From: Campylobacteraceae bacterium
Lineage (GTDB): Bacteria; Campylobacterota; Campylobacteria; Campylobacterales; JALSKU01
Direction of reading: 5' to 3'
Length of the DNA stretch: 18,594 nt
Assembly: GCA_015488975.1 (NCBI GenBank)
Contig: WFMT01000101.1
Coordinates: forward strand, 1 to 18,594
Under the pieces are notes generated by a model. The model worked only from the letters and a program-made list of their open reading frames with translations. It did not search any database and had not been told where the DNA came from. Numbering within the stretch: the first letter of the stretch is position 1; each line of letters begins with the position of its first letter. Both the position numbers and the translations under genes were made by a program. Positions 7,414-15,519 of the stretch are shown here, piece after piece.

Positions 7414-8685
7414 TTAATAATGCTTTGGTTGTGGAAAAACTATCTTGTATCCCGCTCTTGCATCATCTTTAGGATAAACTGTAACTCTTTCGTATTTATT
7501 CCCTACTTTTCTAACTTGCACCATTATTAATCCTGCATTGACATTTTGACCTGTCTTATCAAATTTAACACTTGGGTAAGCCATGACGCTGAAAGGACCA
7601 CCTTTGAATTCGGTATTTAGCATCGCCTGTCTGAATTTATCAGGATTTGTTGAACAAGTATTTTGTAGAGTTGTGAGTATTGTGTGCATGGCGATGTATG
7701 CATCCATTGTTTCTCCATTGATACTACTTCCATAGCGCTTCTTATAACTCTTGTTTAGTTCTTTTAAGCCAGGTCTATTCATGTCAGATGCCCACTCTGA
7801 TTCATCAAATAGATATCGAGCACTTTCACCAGTATTTTTTATAAATGATGGATCTGCTTGTCCACCACCACTTGATATAAGTGCCCAAGGGTGTACATCA
7901 TAGCTTGCCATTGTATTTTGTAATAAAATAGCATCTGCGGCATCTGAAACCAACAATACTACCTGAGGCTTAACACTCTTCATTTTTAGTACAATAGGAG
8001 TTAAGTCAGTTGCATCTTCTCCATATGATTGATTTAGAACAACTTTATATCCATGTTCTTTTGCTAGTTTTACCCAACTTTCATCAAAACTTTTTCCAAA
8101 ATCGTTATTAATATATACAAAGCCTACAGTTTTTATCTTCTTTCCCGATTTATGTGCCAAATAATCTATAAATTTAAATTGATCTTTTGTCCACCACGAA
8201 TCTTTTGCTGCTACTCTAAAAGTGTACTTAAATCCCCGCTCTGTAATTCTATCCATAACAGATACAGGCACAATAAACGGTACCTTATTCATTTCTGCAA
8301 TCTGTGTGGCAGGATATGTAACACCTGAATTCCATGCACCAGTTATCATATCAACATGGTCTTGATTTATGAGCTGTTGAGCATCTGATACACCAACTGT
8401 TGGATCACTTTTCGAGTCTAAATAAATCATCTTAATTTTTGATCCATTTAAGGCTCCATTACATTTAATTCCACCAGCCGCGTTGAATTTGTTGATTACA
8501 AATTCTCTCATTTGTTTTCCTTCAACACCTACTGAGGCAGAAGGTCCAGAAAGAGGTAGGATATTACCTATCACAACTTCTTTGCTTTTTGCCTGGGCAG
8601 AAGTACTAAGTAGACCAAGTGTAAGTATTGCAGAAAAGGCCATCGCCAAATGTACTCTATTTCCCATTAAATATTTTCTATGCAT
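7414..8685 (-). CDS. livK: Periplasmic amino acid-type binding protein of the Liv importer
   Basis: A 423-residue solute-binding protein of the Leu/Ile/Val-binding (Peripla_BP_6) family. Residues 1-32 form a signal peptide: basic start (HRK...NR), hydrophobic core and a predicted cut after AQA. The mature part begins KEVVIGNILPLSGPSASVG, the classic opening of the family. ITGAWNSGVTYPATQIAE and VGFVYINNDFGKSF mark the two lobes that close on the ligand. In the periplasm it delivers substrate to LivHM. The pocket cannot be read off by eye, so the ligand is unknown. The operon suggests an omega-amino acid, and rhizobial Bra importers of this family are known to take up GABA. The ribosome site TAGGAGTTTTAT supports this start over Met7. 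Confidence 0.92.
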   Translation of the reverse strand: MHRKYLMGNRVHLAMAFSAILTLGLLSTSAQAKSKEVVIGNILPLSGPSASVGVEGKQMREFVINKFNAAGGIKCNGALNGSKIKMIYLDSKSDPTVGVSDAQQLINQDHVDMITGAWNSGVTYPATQIAEMNKVPFIVPVSVMDRITERGFKYTFRVAAKDSWWTKDQFKFIDYLAHKSGKKIKTVGFVYINNDFGKSFDESWVKLAKEHGYKVVLNQSYGEDATDLTPIVLKMKSVKPQVVLLVSDAADAILLQNTMASYDVHPWALISSGGGQADPSFIKNTGESARYLFDESEWASDMNRPGLKELNKSYKKRYGSSINGETMDAYIAMHTILTTLQNTCSTNPDKFRQAMLNTEFKGGPFSVMAYPSVKFDKTGQNVNAGLIMVQVRKVGNKYERVTVYPKDDARAGYKIVFPQPKHY

Positions 8686-8727
8686 ATAAAACTCCTAAAA
8701 AATTTATTTTATTAATCAAATCTTATC

Positions 8728-8747
8728 AACAAAGAGCATTCTTTGTT
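8728..8747 (-). promoter_or_regulatory. Hairpin in the gabT-livK spacer
   Basis: AACAAAGA-GCAT-TCTTTGTT (plus-strand reading) is a perfect 8-bp inverted repeat with a 4-base loop, in the 113-base gap before livK. There is no adjacent T tract on the minus strand, so it is a weak terminator at best. It may be an mRNA processing site that separates the aminotransferase message from the transporter message. Confidence 0.45.
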
Positions 8748-8798
8748 AAATTCCATACTCCACTAACATGTTCTATCCATATAAACCCCCTAAAAGTT

Positions 8799-10094
8799 TT
8801 AATTTATTTTTTGCTTATCAACCAAATTTGCAAGCAGGTCACTAAAATTATCCAAACCTTCATTAGCCACTGCGTCACTAATCGTTAAGGCCGGTAAAAA
8901 TCTAATAACATTACTGTTAAATCCACAAGAGAGTAGTATTAATCCATACTTTGATGCATTTGCAATAATATTTTTTGTTAATGCTACATTTGGTTTTTCA
9001 GGGTTACCATTGCACATGAGTTCAATTGCAATCATCGCACCTTTATTCCTCACATCACTAATTAGATCTAGAAATTGTGATTGTAATCTGATTAATCTTG
9101 CATTAAATAAACTTCCAATCTCATTTGAACGTTTGATCAATCCCTCTTCTTCAATAATGTCTAAAACGGCTAAAGCAGCAGCACAAGCTACCGGTGAACC
9201 ACCATAAGTTCCGCCAAGCCCACCAAGTCCAGGAGCATCCATAATCTCTTTTTTACCAACAACTGCTGAGAGTGGATATCCGCCAGCGATACCTTTAGCC
9301 ATCGTCATCAAATCAGGCTCTATATCTGTATATTCCATACAAAACATTTTTCCTGTTCTGCCAAATCCTGTTTGTATCTCATCTACTATGAATACGATGT
9401 TATGTTCATCACAAAGATTTCGCAATTCCTGTAAGAGCTCTACAGGAGCAGCATAAAATCCACCTTCTCCTTGAACTGGTTCTATGATAATTGCAGCAAC
9501 ATCATTGGGTGAAATATCAAATTTAAACAGATTGTGTATTGCTTTTATGGAATCTTCAACAGACGCTCCATAAGCAACGCCTGGAAAAGGAACATGATAG
9601 ATTTCATCTGGAAATGGTCCAAATGTATTTTTATAGGGAGACATTTTGCCGGTCAGTCCCATGGTCATATTGGTTCGGCCATGAAAAGCACCATTAAATG
9701 CGATAACTCCTCTTTTCCCCGTATGAGCCCTAGCAATTTTAACACAATTTTCTACTGCTTCTGCGCCTGAATTTACAAAGATAGCTTTCTTTTCACTTTT
9801 ACCCGGTGCCAATTTTGTTAATTTTTCAGCGAGTTCAACTGCCACTTCATAAGGGTTGACCATGAGACATGTGTGACTAAATTTTTCCACTTGCCCTTTA
9901 ACCGCTTCAACGACTCTAGGATGAGAGTGTCCTGTGCTGCATACTGCAATACCTGTACCAAAGTCTATGTATCTATTGTCTTCAACATCCCATAATTCAG
10001 CATTTTTTGCATGTTTAACATAGATAGGATAAACGTTTCCTTGACCCCTTGCAAAGACTTTTGCTTTACGTTCTTGTAAGTCATTGTTATTCAT
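8799..10094 (-). CDS. gabT: Class III PLP aminotransferase, GabT/DavT-like (4-aminobutyrate or 5-aminovalerate)
   Basis: A 431-residue cytoplasmic class III aminotransferase, closely patterned on E. coli GabT in sequence and numbering. Landmarks are FGTGIAVCSTGHSHP near residue 45-59, NSGAEAVENCVKIAR (108-122), FHGRTNMTMGLTGK (137-150), EPVQGEGGFYA with Glu210, IVDEIQTGFGRTG with PLP-contacting Asp238, and MAKGIAGGYP with the Schiff-base Lys267. It should move the amino group of an omega-amino acid to 2-oxoglutarate, giving glutamate and a semialdehyde. GABA, 5-aminovalerate and beta-alanine-like substrates are all possible. It is the first gene of the operon that supplies an importer and an aldehyde dehydrogenase. 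The ribosome site is AAGGAACAGAAA. Confidence 0.9.
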   Translation of the reverse strand: MNNNDLQERKAKVFARGQGNVYPIYVKHAKNAELWDVEDNRYIDFGTGIAVCSTGHSHPRVVEAVKGQVEKFSHTCLMVNPYEVAVELAEKLTKLAPGKSEKKAIFVNSGAEAVENCVKIARAHTGKRGVIAFNGAFHGRTNMTMGLTGKMSPYKNTFGPFPDEIYHVPFPGVAYGASVEDSIKAIHNLFKFDISPNDVAAIIIEPVQGEGGFYAAPVELLQELRNLCDEHNIVFIVDEIQTGFGRTGKMFCMEYTDIEPDLMTMAKGIAGGYPLSAVVGKKEIMDAPGLGGLGGTYGGSPVACAAALAVLDIIEEEGLIKRSNEIGSLFNARLIRLQSQFLDLISDVRNKGAMIAIELMCNGNPEKPNVALTKNIIANASKYGLILLSCGFNSNVIRFLPALTISDAVANEGLDNFSDLLANLVDKQKIN

Positions 10095-10150
10095 TTTCTG
10101 TTCCTTATATTGTTTTTTTATGCATAAATCTTAAGTAGCAGTATTCTAGC

Positions 10151-10156
10151 ATTATA
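10151..10156 (-). promoter_or_regulatory. Candidate -10 box for the gabT-liv operon
   Basis: The minus strand reads TATAAT here, 57 bases before the gabT start codon, after an oligo-T run on the same strand (GTTTTTTTTATAAT). A T-rich stretch upstream of the -10 box instead of a -35 hexamer fits Campylobacterota housekeeping promoters. No operator is recognisable. Confidence 0.4.
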
Positions 10157-10185
10157 AAAAAAACTATTCTTCACTATACTTGATG

Positions 10186-10211
10186 AAAAAGCTTACAATT
10201 CTTGGCTTTTT
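10186..10211. terminator. Possible bidirectional terminator between the two minus-strand operons
   Basis: AAAAAGC (10186-10192) pairs with GCTTTTT (10205-10211), and inner CAA/TTG can extend the fold. The plus strand carries eight T's after the stem. On the minus strand the distal arm itself ends in five T's. It lies between the decayed sensor gene and the gabT promoter, where the pyrC-rsmE transcript should end. The stem is AT-rich and modest. Confidence 0.4.
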
Positions 10212-10573
10212 TTTACTCAGAAATAGTATTCCAGAATTTATCACTAGTATCATACCATCAAGCAGAAAAACAGTATAATTCTGTTAGAGATTTAGATAGG
10301 GTAACATATTGTTCAATAACTAAAGCGGTTCTTTTTAAACCTCAAATTTAAAGAGTGTCTAGCTTGTAGATCAGTCAAATATGATATGTCAACCCTATAT
10401 CATATTTATCCATAAATGTTCCACTAAAGAGAGATTTTTGAATCATTTCGACCACTTTTTAAAGGTTTTTGCTGATTTTACACTGTTTGAGTGCTTTTTC
10501 GCAGTTGATGTTATAGTGTAAAAATATCTTTAAAGTCTTAAATACAGGGATTTATTTGGTTTTTCAAGGGTGA
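10212..10573. other. Gene-poor stretch, probably decayed sequence
   Basis: About 360 bases follow the broken haem-sensor gene. Both strands are closed by stops in every frame within short distances. On the minus strand, pieces such as NINCEKALKQC and FSGTFMDKYDIGLTYHI appear between stops, which could be remnants of a lost gene, but I recognise no family. They do not continue the sensor reading frame into a kinase or GGDEF domain. Confidence 0.45.
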
Positions 10574-11277
10574 CTAATTATAGTTTCCGTCTATTGCGCT
10601 TTTTAAAGCCTCTTTAATATATAAGAGTACTTGTGTATATGGACTCAGAAGCTTATCGACTATGTATAGAAATAAAAGAAGCAAATACGATAGTGATGAC
10701 CATGATATTTAAAACGGTTTCGATAGCTTGACTTCTTGATTTGCTTAGATCAAATTCCATACTTATGCTTCCAAGAATATCTCCGTCTTTGGCATTTGTA
10801 TGACATTTTAGGCAGTTTGGTCGAAAGTCATATCTAACTTTATATGGTATTGTTATCCTTAGTTTCGGCTCTATAAAACTATCGGCAATACTTTGCTGAA
10901 TTTTTCCTGTTTGCATAGCTTTTTTATCCAAGTCGTCTCTTATAACTTCATTGTTAAATCCTTGTATAATATATTTATGAGTAAATAACTTCTTTACCGA
11001 AAAGTTTAATGACTTTTGGAGTTCTAAATATCCATATCTTGTATGCGGATGATGACTCTTTTGCGTTATTTAAAAATGATTCTCTTTTATCCATGATGCC
11101 ACCCGTCATGTGTGCAGGCAATCCATCTTCTACCAATTTTGCTACGGTTTTGGCTTTATTTTTCTCTTGTTTAACAGATAAATTTCTGACATTATACACT
11201 ACAATACTGACAACAATCAAAGCAAAACCAAATATCATGGCAAATAAAATACCTAAAACTTTCTTATCTCTCTTCAA
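10574..11277 (-). pseudogene. Broken CXXCH haem-containing membrane sensor (DUF3365/Tll0287-like)
   Basis: Three minus-strand pieces in different frames read as one protein. Piece A (TTG start at 11277) has a membrane segment (LGILFAMIFGFALIVVSIVV, residues 8-27), then AKLVEDGLPAHMTGGIMDKR and FRTPKVIKLFGK, ending at a stop at 10975. Piece B resumes one frame away with GFNNEVIRDDLDKK, carries the haem motif CLKCH (10800-10814) and a second membrane segment (LNIMVITIVFASFIS), and stops at 10653. Piece C, again shifted, reads DKLLSPYTQVLLYIKEALKS and ends with a stop at 10574. This is the layout of a periplasmic haem sensor that normally feeds a cytoplasmic kinase, GGDEF or chemotaxis output, absent here. 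It follows rsmE by 13 bases in the same operon. Confidence 0.75.
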
Positions 11278-11290
11278 AAAATTTCCTCTT

Positions 11291-11959
11291 TTATAGCAGT
11301 ATCATAGCACTTATGGATATTGCAGCACTTTCACTTTTTAGTATCATTGGTGTATTTAGTTTATATATCGCTTTATTTGTAAAAAGCTTTATTTCATTCT
11401 CGCTAAAACCGCCTTCACATCCTACGATAATAGTTGAAAAAGATAATGCTTTATGTATATTCTCTCCTCCAAAATTAAGTATAGCACTATTTGGATACAT
11501 TTCAAGAAAATTTTCTATACACTCTACTTCTTCAATATCCATCATTACACTTCTTCCACATTGTTGTGATGAATTGATGAGAATTTTTTTGATTCTTTTA
11601 AGATTGATGACAAAATTCTTTTGACTTCTATCGCAATATATAAATGAGATTTTACTTACACCAATTTCATTGAGCATAGGTAAAATCTTTTCTATAGTTT
11701 TTGGATCTATTATGCACCATCCTATATGAAGATATCTTTTTGCTTTTACAATCAACTCTTTTTTATCACACAGTTTAAGCAAAGCATCTTTTTTAAATAC
11801 ATTTACTATTTTGTATGAATATATCAAATCATCTTTTAAGTTTCGCATCATTACAATATCATCTATTTTATGTCTTCTTGCTTTGAAAAGATATCTATAA
11901 TCCTCATTTATTATTTTAATATTTTCCATTCCGGCTGCTTCATTGTATAAAAACTGCAT
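11291..11959 (-). CDS. rsmE: 16S rRNA m3U1498 methyltransferase, RsmE
   Basis: A 222-residue SPOUT-class methyltransferase, somewhat shorter than the usual 240-250. The N-terminal PUA-like part includes YLFKARRHKIDDIVMM. The C-terminal trefoil knot shows YCDRSQ (109-113), SSQQCGRS (130-137), GCEGGFSENEI (180-190) and a final LKSESAAISISAMI, all diagnostic of RsmE. It uses S-adenosylmethionine to methylate N3 of U1498 in 16S rRNA within the 30S subunit. The start codon overlaps the kinase stop by one base (TAATG), so the two are translationally coupled. The link between a ribosomal RNA methylase and a kinase is probably only operon convenience. Confidence 0.92.
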   Translation of the reverse strand: MQFLYNEAAGMENIKIINEDYRYLFKARRHKIDDIVMMRNLKDDLIYSYKIVNVFKKDALLKLCDKKELIVKAKRYLHIGWCIIDPKTIEKILPMLNEIGVSKISFIYCDRSQKNFVINLKRIKKILINSSQQCGRSVMMDIEEVECIENFLEMYPNSAILNFGGENIHKALSFSTIIVGCEGGFSENEIKLFTNKAIYKLNTPMILKSESAAISISAMILL

Positions 11960-12822
11960 TACTTATCACTCTTGAGTTTTATATTTTTTAAATTTAGCTT
12001 AAATGTACTTCCGACACCTTTTTCAGAGTCAATATTGATATAAATCTTTTCTTTGTCACAGTAAGATTTAACTATACTTAACCCTATACCATAACCGCTT
12101 TTATTGTGATCCACTTGATAATGTCTATCAAATACATTAAAAACTTCATTTGAATTCATGCCAACTCCATTATCTTTAACGATTAGATAGTCTTCTTTTA
12201 ATATAACTTCTACATAACCGCCTGGTTTATTGTATTTGATTGCATTTGAGATAAGATTATCCAAAATTTTTGAAAATCCCATCTTATCGGCTCTTACAAA
12301 AACTTCCTGTAAATTACTCTTTATCTCTATATTGCCACTGATTTCCTTGAATTTTTTTATACTTTCATCACAAATACCCGTTAAGTCAAAATTTTCTTTA
12401 TCAACTTGCCTGATTTCACTTTTTATATAATAATCCATACCTTTATAAAGAGCCAATAAATCATCAGTTGCTCTTTCTATCCTGTCTATTCTTTTTATAT
12501 TTTTAGGACTGTCTGGGCTCATTTTTATCATTTGCGCATTAGCTTTTATAGTAGCAACAGGTATATTTAATTCATGAAGTGTGTCTTTAAGTAACTTATC
12601 AAGAAATTTGTTAGTTTTTAAAAGAGGGTTTAAAAAAACCAGTGCCAAGATATAACCGCCTGCAAGAGATACGATGACTGCTATGGTAATAGCATAATAA
12701 AAAAAATACTCATTTTTATAAAATTTATCTGCTGTCAAATAAATTATAACTGATAAAAACAATATCCAAATAGAAAAAAATAACGAAATTTTAACCAAAA
12801 ACCATCTATCTTCTTTTTCCAT
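11959..12822 (-). CDS. Membrane histidine kinase with minimal sensor domain
   Basis: A 287-residue sensor kinase. Two membrane helices (about 8-30 and 40-65) enclose only about ten residues, and no HAMP or PAS domain follows. The dimerisation box reads LLKDTLHELNIPVATIKANAQM, with phospho-acceptor His83. The ATP-binding domain has the N box DNLISNAIKYN (188-198), G1 VKDNGVGM with Asp217, an F box NVFDRHYQ and G2 GYGIGLSIVKSYC (243-255). It would sense membrane state or a partner protein and phosphorylate a response regulator, but none is present in the window. It sits 28 bases after pyrC and abuts rsmE. Confidence 0.88.
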   Translation of the reverse strand: MEKEDRWFLVKISLFFSIWILFLSVIIYLTADKFYKNEYFFYYAITIAVIVSLAGGYILALVFLNPLLKTNKFLDKLLKDTLHELNIPVATIKANAQMIKMSPDSPKNIKRIDRIERATDDLLALYKGMDYYIKSEIRQVDKENFDLTGICDESIKKFKEISGNIEIKSNLQEVFVRADKMGFSKILDNLISNAIKYNKPGGYVEVILKEDYLIVKDNGVGMNSNEVFNVFDRHYQVDHNKSGYGIGLSIVKSYCDKEKIYINIDSEKGVGSTFKLNLKNIKLKSDK

Positions 12823-12850
12823 AATTTATAAACTTAAATAATCATACATA

Positions 12851-13849
12851 TTATATATATCTCCAAGAAAGCTTCTCTCCTGCAAACATTGGCACAACAC
12901 CTCCATAGTTTTGAGGTACTGAAAACTCTTTTTTTTCTAAAGTTATATTTTTTTGTATTGGCGTTAGTTTATATATTTCTCTTGCATTACTACTGATAAA
13001 TTTTTGTAAATTTTCCAATTTATGATGTTTTTCAAAAAGTTCACAAAGTGCCGGCAAAGCCACAGGAGCGGTAAAAACTCCGGCGGCACATCCACAGCTT
13101 TCTTTTTTATTTTTAGGATGAGGAGCTGAATCACTGCCAAACATAACTTTTGGATTTGCATTTAAAGCCAAATCCAAAAGTGCCTCTTTATCTTCATACC
13201 TCTTAGCTATGGGTTTGCAAAAAAGATGGGGTTTTAAAAGTCCGCCTGCTACATCATCAAGTGTTATTAAAAGGTGATGCAAGGTTATAGTTGCATATAG
13301 ATTGTCAAATTTTTCGAGAAGTTTTACACTTGCTTTATCTGTTATATGCTCCATTACGATTTTTAACTTTGGGAAAGCTTTTGCAATTTTTTCATAAAAA
13401 GAGCCAAATTCCCTTTCTCTATCAAGCACAAATCCATTTGTCTCGCCATGCACTAAAAGTGGAAGTTCGAGCTCACTCATAGCCTCAAGTGTTTGCTTTA
13501 AGCTATCAATTTCAAAGTTATTAACTCCACCTTGTGAATTTGTAGTGATTCCACTTGGATATAATTTTATAGCTTTTATGTGATCTTTAGCTTCTTTTAA
13601 AAATTTATAATCATAACTATTTTGAAAAAAAAGTGTCATAAAAGGCTCAAACTCATCACCTCCAGTAGCTTTGAGAATCCTTTTTTTATAAGCTTCTACT
13701 TCTTTTATCGTGGTAACAGGAGAAATTAAATTTGGCATGATAATGGCTCCTGCAAAACAAGAAGAACTGTATTTTGCTATATTTTGAAGCATTTGACCAT
13801 CTCTTAAATGCAAGTGCATATCAAGTGGTGAATTTAAAGTAAGCTTCAT
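12851..13849 (-). CDS. pyrC: Dihydroorotase, class II (PyrC)
   Basis: The third step of pyrimidine synthesis: reversible cyclisation of carbamoyl aspartate to dihydroorotate, in the cytoplasm. At 332 aa it is close to the E. coli enzyme (348). The binuclear zinc site is complete: DMHLHLRDG with His12 and His14, the carboxylated Lys95 in IKAIKLYPSG, His134 in LLVHGE, His168 in VMEHIT and catalytic Asp240 in GSDSAPHP. The start codon overlaps the upstream mutase stop by four bases (ATGA), so the two genes are coupled. Confidence 0.95.
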   Translation of the reverse strand: MKLTLNSPLDMHLHLRDGQMLQNIAKYSSSCFAGAIIMPNLISPVTTIKEVEAYKKRILKATGGDEFEPFMTLFFQNSYDYKFLKEAKDHIKAIKLYPSGITTNSQGGVNNFEIDSLKQTLEAMSELELPLLVHGETNGFVLDREREFGSFYEKIAKAFPKLKIVMEHITDKASVKLLEKFDNLYATITLHHLLITLDDVAGGLLKPHLFCKPIAKRYEDKEALLDLALNANPKVMFGSDSAPHPKNKKESCGCAAGVFTAPVALPALCELFEKHHKLENLQKFISSNAREIYKLTPIQKNITLEKKEFSVPQNYGGVVPMFAGEKLSWRYI

Positions 13850-15213
13850 AAACTCTCCTTAGCATATTCTATAAGTCTGTTCAAACTTTCTTGATACAGC
13901 TTTAAATCTTTCTTATTTTTAGCTTCAAACCTTGTGACTAAAACGGGTGTCGTATTTGAAGCTCTTATAAGTCCCCAACCGTTCTCAAAGTTTATCCTAA
14001 CCCCGTCAATATTGATAATTTTTTTGATTTTAGGTAGATAAGAAGGCGGATGCCTCAATATCTCCTTGATCCATTTCATAAGCTCAAATTTTTTCTCTTC
14101 CGTAGTTTTTACTTTTATCTCTTCGGTTGAGCAAACCTTAGGTAATTTTTCTATCTCTTCATCCAAATTCATTCCGTCTTTTATAAGTTCCAAAACTCTA
14201 AGAGTAGCATACAGTGCATCATCGTATCCGAAATATCTGTCATTAAAAAAAATATGACCGCTAACCTCAGCAGCCAAATCAGCGCCACTTTGTTTTATCT
14301 TAACTTTCAAGTTACTGTGTCCGGTTTTATACATGACAGCTTTGCCTGTTTTGTTTATCTCATCATACATAACCGATGAGCACTTAACTTCACCTATTAC
14401 AGTTGGATTTTTTATATGTTTTGCAAGTAAAATGGCTAAAATATCACCTTTTATATTATATTTTTTTGTTAAAACCACTATCCTGTCAGCATCACCATCA
14501 TAAGCAAAACCTATCTCAAAATCTTTTTTTAACTCTTTTTTTATATCATATAAATTTTCTTCAACAGTAGGGTCTGGGTGATGGTTTGGAAATTCTCCAT
14601 TTGGCTCTAAGTACAAAGCTTTATAATCAAGTTCAAGTTGGTTAAATATATCTTTTATAACAGTTCCTGCCACTCCGTTTCCACAATCAAGAATTATCTT
14701 TGTTTTAAGAGCTTTTAAATGTGAAAATTCTTTTGTGATATAATCAATATATCTTTTTTTAGCAGCAATCTTAATGCAGGTTGTATCATCTTTTATATTA
14801 AAATCCTGCATTTTTAAAAATTTATCTCTTAAATCGTAGATATCATTCCCGAAAAATGGTTGTTTATCAATAGTTATCTTAAATCCATTGTATTCTTTTG
14901 GATTATGTGAGCCTGTTATCATGACACTAGCAGATGGAGTTATACCGCTAAATTCTACATAGTTTGCAAAATAATTCACAGGCGTCGCAACCATCCCCAT
15001 ATCAAGAACCTTTACTCCAGCAGCATTAAAGCCACTTGAGAGATAATCCCTTAAAACAGGTGAATGAGTTCTCGCGTCATATCCAATGGCAACAAATTTA
15101 TCTTTTTTTTTAATCTCTTTTCCTAAGAGATATCCTATAAGTTTTACTGATTTTTCATTTAACTCTTTTTTAAAAATTCCTCTTATGTCATATTCTCTAA
15201 AAATAGAATGCAT
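13846..15213 (-). CDS. Phosphomannomutase/phosphoglucomutase (ManB/AlgC type)
   Basis: A 455-residue alpha-D-phosphohexomutase that interconverts hexose 6- and 1-phosphates to feed GDP-mannose, LPS or glycan synthesis. The N-terminus FREYDIRGIF is typical. The active-site phosphoserine Ser102 lies in MITGSHNP, the Mg2+ loop is DGDADR (239-244), the sugar-binding loop is AEVSGHIFF, and the phosphate-binding loop is IRASNTTPVLVTRFE. Which hexose is preferred cannot be read from these motifs. It opens the minus-strand operon and has a good -10 box 27 bases upstream. AAGG before the ATG serves as ribosome site. Confidence 0.93.
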   Translation of the reverse strand: MHSIFREYDIRGIFKKELNEKSVKLIGYLLGKEIKKKDKFVAIGYDARTHSPVLRDYLSSGFNAAGVKVLDMGMVATPVNYFANYVEFSGITPSASVMITGSHNPKEYNGFKITIDKQPFFGNDIYDLRDKFLKMQDFNIKDDTTCIKIAAKKRYIDYITKEFSHLKALKTKIILDCGNGVAGTVIKDIFNQLELDYKALYLEPNGEFPNHHPDPTVEENLYDIKKELKKDFEIGFAYDGDADRIVVLTKKYNIKGDILAILLAKHIKNPTVIGEVKCSSVMYDEINKTGKAVMYKTGHSNLKVKIKQSGADLAAEVSGHIFFNDRYFGYDDALYATLRVLELIKDGMNLDEEIEKLPKVCSTEEIKVKTTEEKKFELMKWIKEILRHPPSYLPKIKKIINIDGVRINFENGWGLIRASNTTPVLVTRFEAKNKKDLKLYQESLNRLIEYAKESL

Positions 15214-15239
15214 TTTTTACCTTAAGTATGATTTCTCAG

Positions 15240-15245
15240 ATTATA
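15240..15245 (-). promoter_or_regulatory. Candidate -10 box for the mutase-pyrC-kinase-rsmE operon
   Basis: The minus strand reads GATATAATC, with TATAAT ending 27 bases before the mutase ATG and a T/A-rich stretch upstream. Transcription would start roughly 20 nt before the gene. It is divergent with the tRNA promoter about 50 bp away. Confidence 0.5.
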
Positions 15246-15294
15246 TCATTTTTTATTTTAGCGTTTTATAAACTCTTCTTAAACTAATTTTAGA

Positions 15295-15300
15295 TAAAAT
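15295..15300 (+). promoter_or_regulatory. Candidate -10 box for tRNA-Val
   Basis: TAAAAT within TTTTAGATAAAATC ends 12 bases before the mature 5' end of the tRNA, giving a leader of about 6 nt. No clear -35 is seen. This promoter may also drive thrS and the ribosomal genes downstream, because no strong terminator separates them. Confidence 0.4.
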
Positions 15301-15312
15301 CTCTTTTTTAAT

Positions 15313-15388
15313 GGTCGCATAGCTCAGCTGGTAGAGCACTACCTCGACAAGGTAGTGGTCACAGGTTCAAGTCCTGTTGTGACCACCA
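15313..15388 (+). tRNA. tRNA-Val (anticodon GAC), CCA encoded, C at position 33
   Basis: A 76-nt cloverleaf with all stems intact: acceptor GGTCGCA/TGTGACC (one G-U), D arm GCTC/GAGC, anticodon stem CTACC/GGTAG, 5-base variable loop and T arm ACAGG-TTCAAGT-CCTGT. Discriminator A and an encoded CCA follow. The anticodon loop is TCGACAA, so bases 34-36 are GAC (valine). Position 33 is C where nearly all elongator tRNAs have U. Everything else looks functional. Confidence 0.95.
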
Positions 15389-15405
15389 TACAATTTTAGA
15401 TAACT

Positions 15406-15519
15406 GACCTTATGCATTATAATGAGCAAAGCTCGCTATAATGGCAGGAACTCAAAGTTCCTATAGTCTCCTAAAGCTTGCGAAAAGTAGAACTTTTCGA
15501 GAAAAAAGTGTGTAAGGCT
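15406..15519 (+). repeat. 114-bp structured repeat, copy 2
   Basis: The plus strand begins GACCTTATGCAT and ends GTGTGTAAGGCT; most of the terminal stem still pairs through G-T wobbles. The same three hairpins as in copy 1 are kept: CATTATA/TATAATG with inner GAGC-AAA-GCTC, AGGAACT-CAA-AGTTCCT, and CGAAAAGT-AGA-ACTTTTCG. The outer flanks TTTTAGAT (15394-15401) and ATCTAAAA (15530-15537) can add a further 8-bp stem. It starts 17 nt after the tRNA-Val CCA and ends 34 nt before thrS, so it is probably transcribed. Confidence 0.85.

Noticed and set aside
8628..8888. Plus-strand reading frame across the livK start and gabT end
   Set aside because: It is a shadow of minus-strand genes, with no ribosome site and a low-complexity product.
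10653..10931. A separate 92-residue haem protein gene
   Set aside because: The frame has no ribosome site of its own, opens upstream without a start, and continues the protein that begins at 11277 with a one-base frame change.
11009..11624. Plus-strand frames opposite the haem sensor and rsmE
   Set aside because: They mirror clear minus-strand coding sequence and have no recognisable domains.
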